From positions 1 to 29,913 of the IMG/VR virus record IMGVR_UViG_3300017782_004813: 29,913 nt of DNA; one strand, 5' to 3'. The position numbers and the translations under genes are program-made. The stretch's first letter is position 1, and every line of letters starts with the position of its first letter. The notes below the pieces were generated by a model. That model was not told the origin of the DNA. It made no database searches and worked only from the letters and a program-made list of their open reading frames with translations. Source of the stretch: a virus. Shown one piece after another: positions 16,288 to 22,279 of the stretch.

Positions 16288-17721
16288 ATGTCACAGGTAA
16301 AACCATCACAATCATACATCGATCAAGAGCGCGCCAGCGTGCTTCTTGAGAAATGGGCTCCGGTTTTGGACTACAGTTCCGAGAACGTTAAAGCCATCAC
16401 TGATGACCATTCTCGTTTGAACACCGCTATCCTCTTGGAAAACCAAGAGACGTGGTGCTTGAAAGAGAATTCATACGGTGGAGGAGCTCTCGGAAGTGCT
16501 GCTAGCTTTGGTGCACCTACCGCTCCAGGAGGACCTGGAGATGCGTACGCAACAGGCGACAGCCGTCTTCCCAAAATCTTGATCCCAATGATTCGTCGTA
16601 CATTCCCTGAACTTATCACTAATGAGATCGTAGGCGTTCAACCCATGAGCGGTCCAGTAGGACTCGCTTTTGCTATGCGTTACAAGTACGAAACCGATAG
16701 CCTTGGTTCCACTGGAATCGACGGACACACTAGCGGTTCAACCACTACTGGTAACGACGGACAACCTCGTCAAAATGACGGTCTTGAAGCTGGATATCAA
16801 ACACTTGACACCCGTTTCACCGGAGCTAGCTCCGCTGATTTAAACGGTGACTCAGGTCTCGGTATCGACTTCATTGACAATGACGCAGGTGTTGCAAAAG
16901 CACTCGCTGATTACGAACTTACCGGCAACATTCCACAGATGGTCGTTTCATTTGAAAAGACCGCTGTTGAAGCTGGAACTCGTAGATTAGCTGCTCGTTG
17001 GAGTGTGGAACTTGAGCAAGACCTCAAGAACATGAACGGTATTGATATCGACACTGAATTGACAAACGCTATGTCGTATGAAATTCAGGCTGAAATCGAC
17101 CGTGAAATGCTCATGAGAATGGTTCAAGTTGCTGCCAACGCAGGCGCAGGCAAAGGTGTAAGTACCTGGAGCCCTGCAAGTGCTGACGGACGTTGGATGG
17201 CCGAGCGTAATCGTGACCTTTATGCCAAGATCATTGTTGAAGCGAATCGTATCGCTATCCGCAACCGTCGTGGTGCTGCTAACTTCTTAGTTGCTACACC
17301 TCGCGTATGCGCGATTCTTGAAATGCTCCCTGAGTTTCAGTGGATGCAAGTTCAAGGCAACGTGAATACCCAACCAGTGGGCATCGCTCGCGTGGGTAAT
17401 CTCGGCGGAAGGTTCAACGTTTACCGCGACACACGTACAGAAGCTCAATACGAAAATGGTGATCGTACCAATCGTATGGAGTATATCCTCTTAGGCTATA
17501 AAGGTCCTGAGTTTTACGACACAGGTATCATTTACTGCCCATACATCCCAGTGATGGTACAGAGGACTGTTGGTCCTAATGATTTTGCTCCACGCGTTGG
17601 TCTTTTGACCCGTTATGGTGTTGTTGACAACATCTTTGGTGCAGATCTTTACTACCATGTTATCGTTGTGAAGAATCTCGGTGAGTCGTTCGCACCCGGC
17701 ACTCAGTCGGTGTACTTCTAA
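16288..17721 (+). CDS. Major capsid protein, T4 gp23-like
   Basis: 477 aa (T4 gp23 is 521 before cleavage). Seen: an N-terminal delta region with L/I-x-E sites (LLE at 49-51, LKE at 58-60) suited to gp21 cleavage, followed by a Gly/Ala-rich stretch. IRRTFPELITNEIVGVQPM (about 102-120) and WSVELEQDLKNMNGIDIDTE (about 238-257) are classic gp23 blocks. A central D-R-E-M-L-M-R-M helix follows. The C-terminal YYHVIVVKNLGESF block is the characteristic end of the HK97-type fold. It forms the hexamers of the shell. Codon choice differs from its neighbours (more CGT, AAC, GGA, TCC; higher GC), as expected for a very highly expressed gene. It ends 64 bp before an intrinsic terminator. Confidence 0.95.
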   Translation: MSQVKPSQSYIDQERASVLLEKWAPVLDYSSENVKAITDDHSRLNTAILLENQETWCLKENSYGGGALGSAASFGAPTAPGGPGDAYATGDSRLPKILIPMIRRTFPELITNEIVGVQPMSGPVGLAFAMRYKYETDSLGSTGIDGHTSGSTTTGNDGQPRQNDGLEAGYQTLDTRFTGASSADLNGDSGLGIDFIDNDAGVAKALADYELTGNIPQMVVSFEKTAVEAGTRRLAARWSVELEQDLKNMNGIDIDTELTNAMSYEIQAEIDREMLMRMVQVAANAGAGKGVSTWSPASADGRWMAERNRDLYAKIIVEANRIAIRNRRGAANFLVATPRVCAILEMLPEFQWMQVQGNVNTQPVGIARVGNLGGRFNVYRDTRTEAQYENGDRTNRMEYILLGYKGPEFYDTGIIYCPYIPVMVQRTVGPNDFAPRVGLLTRYGVVDNIFGADLYYHVIVVKNLGESFAPGTQSVYF

Positions 17722-17785
17722 TCATTAGATAGATAGTCTCAATAGAGCCGTTGAAATGATATATACGGCGATAAAATATTTTTTT

Positions 17786-17821
17786 CGACTCTTACAGGTG
17801 ATGCTGAAGAGTCGTTTTTTT
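17786..17821 (+). terminator. Rho-independent terminator after the capsid gene
   Basis: A perfect 8-bp stem, CGACTCTT (17786-17793) and AAGAGTCG (17807-17814), has a 13-nt loop and is followed by seven T residues on the + strand. On the - strand the stem is followed by A residues, so it works only for the + strand head operon. It also separates this operon from the convergent - strand operon that ends at 17824. Confidence 0.85.
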
Positions 17822-17823
17822 GT

Positions 17824-18201
17824 CTATATTGCAGATAGATTGTCGTGAATTCTGAACGAATCCTCATCACGATGATATGTACTCGCCTCAATCAGCGTCA
17901 CAGGACCATCATGTGCAATCAACATGTGCGGTTGACCTTGCTCTATTTCATATGTATCACCCACATTTAAATACACTGTACTACCTTCTCCAGTAGATGT
18001 GTCAATTAGCTCAAGACGTAGTCTACCTATTATGATGTAGAACACCTCATGCTTGACTAGATGATAATGCATCGATGTGTGTTTATCTTTGTCAATAAAC
18101 AATTCTTTACCACAATAATTCTCACGCTCGTTGTTCGCGAACCACTTTTCATGTCCCCATCTCTTCTCAACAAGCTTGGATGTTTTCTTGCTCTTGATCA
18201 T
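17824..18201 (-). CDS. Cupin protein, mannose-6-phosphate isomerase type II-like
   Basis: 125 aa. Seen: WGHEKWFANNE (15-25), a signature of the phosphomannose isomerase type II (ManC C-terminal) cupins. Metal ligands HYH (45-47) and Glu52 form cupin motif 1, and PHML (91-94) with His92 forms motif 2. A single small beta barrel fits the length. The family isomerises fructose-6-P and mannose-6-P. If so, it could feed the GDP-mannose/fucose branch encoded at 8788-10735, though stand-alone cupins of this type are often uncharacterised. The ATG overlaps the queF TGA, so it is the last gene of the kinase-queF-cupin operon. Confidence 0.7.
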   Translation of the reverse strand: MIKSKKTSKLVEKRWGHEKWFANNERENYCGKELFIDKDKHTSMHYHLVKHEVFYIIIGRLRLELIDTSTGEGSTVYLNVGDTYEIEQGQPHMLIAHDGPVTLIEASTYHRDEDSFRIHDNLSAI

Positions 18202-19154
18202 TGTTTAGCAGTCTTCACATGCATTGCATTTGGATTGATCAGATCACTACACTCTTGTTGAATCACATAATGATTTGATGCTCTGACCGGGTTGATATCG
18301 ATTCCACCACGTCTAGCATACAAACATGTCACGCACAATTGTGTTGGTGATAATACGTCATGAATACGTTTGTAGATGGTCTCGCATATCTCTTCATGGA
18401 AATGACATTCATCGCGAAACGACACGATGTACTTCAACAAGCTCTCCGGAGTAATTTGATTATGACCTTGATACATGATATAAACATCACCCCAATCCGG
18501 TTGACTTGTTACACGACAATTGCTTTTGAGCAACGCACTATGCCATCTACACGTTCTACTCTTGTCCCACATGCTGTAATCACAACCACCACACCCGGTG
18601 TCTTCTATTTCTAGTAACTCTGGTGATTCGCTGTATATGTCCAGCTTCATCTCAGTAAGATATTCCGGTTCGAATGTAGATTCTAATGTAGTATATTTGC
18701 CCCGATCTAACACACTGTCTCCCGTGGCTATTAGATCTGCAGGATATGTCTTGACAACTACGTCAGTCTCTAACAATTCACTCAAATCCTTTGATGATGT
18801 CTGATCAACATGATCAAGCACTTGTTGTGGTGTGTCGCCACACTTGTACATGTTGAACGAGTTGAAGTACAATTTGATACTCTTGCTCTCAACAATGTAT
18901 TTGCTGTTACATGGATAAATGACTTTGGCTACACCTGCAACAGGTAGACCGTTATTGGTCAACGCACTCACTTCGTATGCATTCCATGTATCATATCCAA
19001 CAAATGGTAAAGACTCATCTTTGATGTCAAGATGTCTACGATTGTTTATCCTAGGTTCATTCACTAGTAGTTTTGGATCATATTGATCCTTGTACTCTGA
19101 CGTTTGACCTAAATGTTTACTAATTCTACTGTTGTCTAATGTTTTATTGCTCAT
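18198..19154 (-). CDS. queF: NADPH-dependent 7-cyano-7-deazaguanine reductase (QueF)
   Basis: 318 aa, the long two-domain QueF type (E. coli ~282). Seen: VESKSIKLYFNSFN (88-101), the QueF family motif with the substrate-binding Glu. SNCRVTSQPDWG (211-222) contains the Cys213 that forms the thioimide with preQ0 and the catalytic Asp220. CHFHEEICE (250-258) and RRGGIDINP (281-289) form the remaining substrate and NADPH site. It reduces preQ0 to preQ1 with two NADPH. In bacteria preQ1 goes to tRNA queuosine, but in several phages it feeds 7-deazaguanine DNA modification. The TGT-like gene at 21402-22220 makes the latter likely here. No preQ0 synthesis genes (folE, queD, queE, queC) lie in the window. 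It overlaps the kinase gene by 11 bp. Confidence 0.93.
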   Translation of the reverse strand: MSNKTLDNSRISKHLGQTSEYKDQYDPKLLVNEPRINNRRHLDIKDESLPFVGYDTWNAYEVSALTNNGLPVAGVAKVIYPCNSKYIVESKSIKLYFNSFNMYKCGDTPQQVLDHVDQTSSKDLSELLETDVVVKTYPADLIATGDSVLDRGKYTTLESTFEPEYLTEMKLDIYSESPELLEIEDTGCGGCDYSMWDKSRTCRWHSALLKSNCRVTSQPDWGDVYIMYQGHNQITPESLLKYIVSFRDECHFHEEICETIYKRIHDVLSPTQLCVTCLYARRGGIDINPVRASNHYVIQQECSDLINPNAMHVKTAKQ

Positions 19155-19710
19155 TGTTTATTAAAGTTTTTATTTGATACATTCGTTGTTCAGGCGTGCC
19201 GGACAGTTTAACTACCTTGTGTCTCCATGTGTTTTTACCAGGTACAAACATCGTGCTGTTGAACAATTTATCGTATATGCCAATTATTTCATCTCTGAAT
19301 TGTTTGTTGATGCTACGACCACCATCATCCTCCATTGGAATGTGATCCGGACAGGTGTACAATATATGATTCAAACGCTCTCCTAACATTGAGAGCAAAC
19401 AGCTAGCATGATTCAACACCCATCCACTGACCCTGCCTTGTTCGAATAACCATCTTGTATACACATATCCATCAAGTATGCATCTGTCTAAAATCCAATT
19501 CTCGTCATCAGGTATAACATGATTGACAAGATGTTCTTTCAGAATGAAGAGCTGTGTCAAATCATCACCTTGTTCGTTTATCACACGACCCATTCTCCCC
19601 ACTTTACGAGTGACTTCATCAACAAAATTGTAATTGCTGAACGTATTTTTACACATGTTCAGCATTGTTGTTTTACCTGTGCATTGTGCACCTGTGAATC
19701 CAATCAACAT
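19144..19710 (-). CDS. NadR-like P-loop ATPase/kinase (AAA_28 type)
   Basis: 188 aa. Seen: GAQCTGKTT (7-15), a Walker A loop directly after the first strand. A D-E-V-T-R-K segment near residue 33 and ILDRCILDGYVYTRWLFEQG near residues 70-90 (long Walker-B/lid-type helix) match NadR-like AAA_28 kinases. Such proteins phosphorylate small nucleosides such as nicotinamide riboside, or related compounds. No second domain is present. It is first in the operon with queF and the cupin, directly behind a perfect promoter, so it is probably expressed early. Whether it acts on a deazaguanine nucleoside, NAD precursors (QueF needs NADPH) or something else is open. Confidence 0.65.
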   Translation of the reverse strand: MLIGFTGAQCTGKTTMLNMCKNTFSNYNFVDEVTRKVGRMGRVINEQGDDLTQLFILKEHLVNHVIPDDENWILDRCILDGYVYTRWLFEQGRVSGWVLNHASCLLSMLGERLNHILYTCPDHIPMEDDGGRSINKQFRDEIIGIYDKLFNSTMFVPGKNTWRHKVVKLSGTPEQRMYQIKTLINNEQ

Positions 19711-19717
19711 AATCTAC

Positions 19718-19746
19718 ATTATATCCTATTCAAGACAGATTGTCAA
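19718..19746 (-). promoter_or_regulatory. Perfect sigma70-type promoter of the kinase-queF-cupin operon
   Basis: On the - strand, TTGACA (19746-19741), a 17-bp spacer and TATAAT (19723-19718) match the consensus exactly. The ATG of the kinase gene follows 7 nt after the -10, so the expected start site falls at or next to the A of the ATG and the mRNA would be leaderless. The -35 begins one base after the stop codon of the upstream gene. Confidence 0.85.
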
Positions 19747-20115
19747 CTAATCTTTTGGAAATTTGATACGATCATCCATTTGACGCTCGAGAGGGAATGC
19801 ATCCACATCATGTGCCTTCCTCTCCGCGTGCATAGCACACAACATGTTCCACACAACTGCAGCAGCATGATCTTCTGTATCATCACCTCGCCACCATGCT
19901 TCCAAGTGTCTGTGCATGCAATCGAAGTACGCGCTCAATGGCATCCCTTTCATCCAGTTGTTTTCTCCATATTTTTCTACACCATCAAGGTATCTCTTCA
20001 TCACACGCTTCAACTCTTGTTGAGGCATGAGGCTCATTCGTAGTTTACCTTCAGCGGTGTCGCGCTGTGCTCCGGTGGAGAATTTTCGATTATTATCGTT
20101 TTCTTTCTGACTCAT
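19747..20115 (-). CDS. DUF5664-type (dATP/dGTP diphosphohydrolase N-terminal-like) protein
   Basis: 122 aa from the ATG at 20115; a TTG at 20124 is possible. Seen: STGAQRD (13-19), EKYGENNW (47-54), RHLEAWW (69-75) and DDTEDHAAAVVWN (78-90). These four blocks define the small helical family named after phage dATP/dGTP diphosphohydrolases. The D-x-x-E-D-H block resembles the metal-binding acidic cluster of all-alpha NTP pyrophosphatases. Possible role: hydrolysing a deoxynucleotide to adjust pools, which would fit DNA modification or host-DNA salvage. Many proteins with this domain have no tested activity. It is the last gene of the operon starting at dpdA. Confidence 0.65.
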   Translation of the reverse strand: MSQKENDNNRKFSTGAQRDTAEGKLRMSLMPQQELKRVMKRYLDGVEKYGENNWMKGMPLSAYFDCMHRHLEAWWRGDDTEDHAAAVVWNMLCAMHAERKAHDVDAFPLERQMDDRIKFPKD

Positions 20116-20302
20116 TTTGTTCAAATGTGTATTTCCGATATTTTGTTAAATATGTAGATAAACTGCAAAATATGGCCATCGTGACAGAAAAGATAGCGAA
20201 GTATGAGCCATCAAAAGCCAAACTTATGGCGCATAACATGTTAATCACACAACCAACATATAATAATCGTCCCCCTAGATTGAGATCCATCCATGATTTC
20301 AT
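20093..20302 (-). CDS. Small membrane protein, two transmembrane segments
   Basis: 69 aa. Seen: a short polar N-terminus, then hydrophobic helices at about 13-30 and 34-52, then a basic/acidic cytoplasmic tail rich in K, R and E. The ATG overlaps the TGA of the upstream gene (ATGA) and its 3' end overlaps the next gene by 23 bp, supporting translational coupling. No family recognised. A membrane hairpin of this size could be a holin/antiholin-like or host-membrane-modifying protein. Its position inside the deazaguanine operon is unexplained. Confidence 0.6.
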   Translation of the reverse strand: MKSWMDLNLGGRLLYVGCVINMLCAISLAFDGSYFAIFSVTMAIFCSLSTYLTKYRKYTFEQNESERKR

Positions 20303-20835
20303 TTAGCTACAATCTTCGGACCAAATTTATGCCAAAGATCCACTTCACATAATGTTAATCTTTTGTTTGTTGAGACAAACCGCTTGAGACCACCAGTTAG
20401 ATTACGTTTTCTCTCAAGACCACGTTTGTGTATTTCCACACAATCAATCATGTCAGTACCATTGTAGCCATTTTCATATGAGGTTGATGACAATCCATCC
20501 GGGTGATGAAAACCTATGATCACACCATATTTTTTTACTCCAGTGCTCTTTTGCATCACCACATCACCAATAGTGAAATCATCATATGATTTGAATTTAA
20601 AATTCTCATCTACGAGCTTACATGCTGACAAATTTATCTTTCTGATTCGAAAACCACCTTGACCACGCATCAACGGTCGGAGTCTTTTATCATACATTAT
20701 AACCTCGACTTTGTCACCATCTGACAATATGCTGTAAACTTCACCTACATATTGTTTACGATCGATCTTGTATTTAACTACGCTCCCCACGGTAATTTCA
20801 CCGTCTCTATCTAATTTGAGTAATCTTATATTCAT
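20299..20835 (-). CDS. Unknown protein with beta-barrel (SH3-like) character
   Basis: 178 aa. I do not recognise the family. Seen: two segments that each read 'I-x-V/D-G-x-V-V-x-(K)' followed by alternating beta strands: ITVGSVVKYKI (about 14-24) and FTIGDVVMQK (about 87-96). They suggest a tandem pair of small SH3/KOW-like barrels, the kind of fold that binds nucleic acid or peptides. Basic residues dominate the C-terminal third. It lies 12 bp after the formyltransferase gene and overlaps the next gene by 4 bp, so it is co-expressed with the predicted DNA-modification enzymes and may assist them. Confidence 0.6.
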   Translation of the reverse strand: MNIRLLKLDRDGEITVGSVVKYKIDRKQYVGEVYSILSDGDKVEVIMYDKRLRPLMRGQGGFRIRKINLSACKLVDENFKFKSYDDFTIGDVVMQKSTGVKKYGVIIGFHHPDGLSSTSYENGYNGTDMIDCVEIHKRGLERKRNLTGGLKRFVSTNKRLTLCEVDLWHKFGPKIVAK

Positions 20836-20847
20836 GTTTATATCGTT

Positions 20848-21405
20848 TTATGTTAGAAATTGTTCCCATAAATCTAACGCCATCGATGATAAACTGCAAC
20901 TTAATTGTTTCTCGCTATGAAAATCGTTGAATGTTGACACTTGAGCAAGAACTTTACCTTCATCAACACCAGGAGACACCTCGTGTATCACACAACCAAT
21001 CTCGCGATATGTCTTTTGCTGTTCATTGAATGCACGTGTCTGTGGATCAGCACCCTTTAGTTCCGGATACTTGGTGATCAACCCGGGATGTAAATTGTAC
21101 AGTTTGAAACTATCACATATGGTGGCCGGTACAATTCTCATCCATCCATGCAATGTCACAACACTGTCCGGATCTTTTATCAGACGATCGTAGTCTTGCT
21201 CATCTGGTGTGCTCTTGGTATACACAATATCAATGCTGTTATTATCCACCATGCGCATCAGATCCTCGCTTATTGTTTTATCTCCTGGAGGTTTGTTGAC
21301 CACCACTCGATCCGGTACACGATTCACTCTGCAGCTCAAGTTGTAAATCTCTGCTCCCGTGTGACTGAAAAACGTCACCCATCTTTTGTCCTTGTCTAGA
21401 ATCAT
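20848..21405 (-). CDS. Formyltransferase, predicted dPreQ1 formyltransferase (DpdN-like)
   Basis: 185 aa, a compact formyltransferase domain. Seen: TLHGWMRIVP (84-93), the counterpart of the PurN 'LAGFMRIL' block. NLHPGLITKYP (104-114) carries the catalytic Asn104 and His106, and SPGVDEGKVLAQ (144-155) carries Asp148. These reproduce the Asn-His-Asp triad of 10-formyl-THF-dependent formyltransferases such as PurN and Fmt. No Fmt C-terminal tRNA domain is present. A phage formyltransferase named DpdN has been proposed to formylate preQ1 in DNA to give fdPreQ1. Direct coupling here to a TGT-like gene (4-bp overlap) and a nearby queF makes that role the best explanation. Alternative: a phage GAR transformylase, though no other purine gene is nearby. 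Confidence 0.75.
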   Translation of the reverse strand: MILDKDKRWVTFFSHTGAEIYNLSCRVNRVPDRVVVNKPPGDKTISEDLMRMVDNNSIDIVYTKSTPDEQDYDRLIKDPDSVVTLHGWMRIVPATICDSFKLYNLHPGLITKYPELKGADPQTRAFNEQQKTYREIGCVIHEVSPGVDEGKVLAQVSTFNDFHSEKQLSCSLSSMALDLWEQFLT

Positions 21406-22220
21406 CTTCTCAGTATTTTTTTAAACATTGTTGTGTTGTGTTGTAATATTTCAAATTGTTTGTCTGTGAACTCATGGTCTATTAGATCAGCCAGCATGGT
21501 TTTAGGTTTGTATTGCAAGCCTTGATCATCAATATATCTACTGTCATGAATAGCGGCAACTATCGGGTTACTGGTGTCAACACTCTTGATGTTGTATATG
21601 TTGTTGTCAACATAGTATCTAAACTCTTTGGCTAGACTACACCCTAACAAATGATGTGGCTTGTCCCAGCACCAGTAACCTTCATCGATCAGATGTCTGA
21701 TGAAGCGTTTCCGGCCAGAGCACCATTTTTGTAGTGTCGGATCCGCTACATCGTTGTCAACCAACCCGGTTGCAAGATAGTAGCTATAATCAAAACTGAT
21801 CGCGATAATATCAGCATTGTCTTTGATATAATTGTAACAGCGCACCAGCTCATTCCAGCTCTTTCCCTGAACCACACCAATTCTCAAAGCGTTCGAATCA
21901 ACATCATGTTCTCTTGTCCATGTCTTCCATTTGTCTATTGTACCAGCTGCATCTTCCAACACATCAGGTACAATATAGTAATCCGGATCCAATTTGTCAA
22001 TCCATTGCGCATATTTGTCACCATCAAAGCTTTTGCCTAGTTCAAAGATGCTGTTGTCCAACAACACAGGACATCTGTTTGTATCAGTTAAATTTTTGTA
22101 AAAATTATAATATTTGGTGTTCGTCTCGAACAGATGCACCAGAGCATATGCATAATCATTGTATTCTAAACTCTCATTCAAAATGGAAACCGGACTTTCG
22201 TGTGACACTTCAATTAACAT
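21402..22220 (-). CDS. dpdA: TGT-like guanine transglycosylase (DpdA-like)
   Basis: 272 aa from the ATG at 22220; longer in-frame starts run into the promoter and the divergent gene. Seen: VLLDNSIFELG (52-62), VPDVLED (84-90), RIGVVQGKSW (113-122), ISFDYS (141-146), HHLLGCS (189-195) and IKSVDTSNP (211-219). This set follows the TIM-barrel order of tRNA-guanine transglycosylase relatives: substrate-pocket Asp, 'VQG' strand, central FD, and terminal S-x-D-T-S-x-P strand. No CxCxxC zinc cluster of tRNA-type TGT is visible. Phage members (DpdA) swap guanine in DNA for a 7-deazaguanine base after replication. With queF and the formyltransferase, the inserted base is predicted to be preQ1 or its formyl derivative. 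A tRNA substrate cannot be excluded. Confidence 0.75.
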   Translation of the reverse strand: MLIEVSHESPVSILNESLEYNDYAYALVHLFETNTKYYNFYKNLTDTNRCPVLLDNSIFELGKSFDGDKYAQWIDKLDPDYYIVPDVLEDAAGTIDKWKTWTREHDVDSNALRIGVVQGKSWNELVRCYNYIKDNADIIAISFDYSYYLATGLVDNDVADPTLQKWCSGRKRFIRHLIDEGYWCWDKPHHLLGCSLAKEFRYYVDNNIYNIKSVDTSNPIVAAIHDSRYIDDQGLQYKPKTMLADLIDHEFTDKQFEILQHNTTMFKKILRR

Positions 22221-22226
22221 ACCATT

Positions 22227-22255
22227 ATTATAAATACAAATGTTGCAAATGTCAA
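22227..22255 (-). promoter_or_regulatory. Perfect sigma70-type promoter of the dpdA operon
   Basis: On the - strand, TTGACA (22255-22250), a 17-bp spacer and TATAAT (22232-22227) are an exact consensus match. The dpdA ATG lies 6 nt after the -10, so the transcript should be leaderless. The same geometry is seen at 19718-19746. An inverted repeat AATGTC-AAC-GACATT (22248-22262) covers the -35 and could be a repressor site. Confidence 0.85.
22229..22236 (+). promoter_or_regulatory. Exact T4 late promoter consensus
   Basis: TATAAATA on the + strand is an exact match to the T4 late box and shares four bases with the -10 of the divergent dpdA promoter. It lies about 45 nt upstream of the Clp gene and points towards it. 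Use of this box by late RNA polymerase would physically conflict with the - strand promoter. Confidence 0.55.
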
Positions 22256-22268
22256 CGACATTGTTTAA

Positions 22269-22276
22269 CATAAATA
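22269..22276 (+). promoter_or_regulatory. Second late promoter-like motif before the Clp gene
   Basis: CATAAATA ends 3 nt before the ATG at 22280 and 6 nt before the second ATG at 22283. The 6-nt spacing matches the other genes here and favours 22283 as the true start if this box is used. Confidence 0.45.
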
Positions 22277-22279
22277 TAT

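Noticed and set aside
18198-19154. QueF serving host tRNA queuosine only
   Set aside because: This is possible for an isolated phage queF, but the DpdA-like and formyltransferase genes nearby make DNA modification the simpler reading.
20848-21405. Reading the formyltransferase as purine-synthesis PurN
   Set aside because: The triad is shared, but there are no purine genes nearby and it is directly coupled to a TGT-like gene, so a nucleic-acid modification role fits better. PurN-like activity is not formally excluded.
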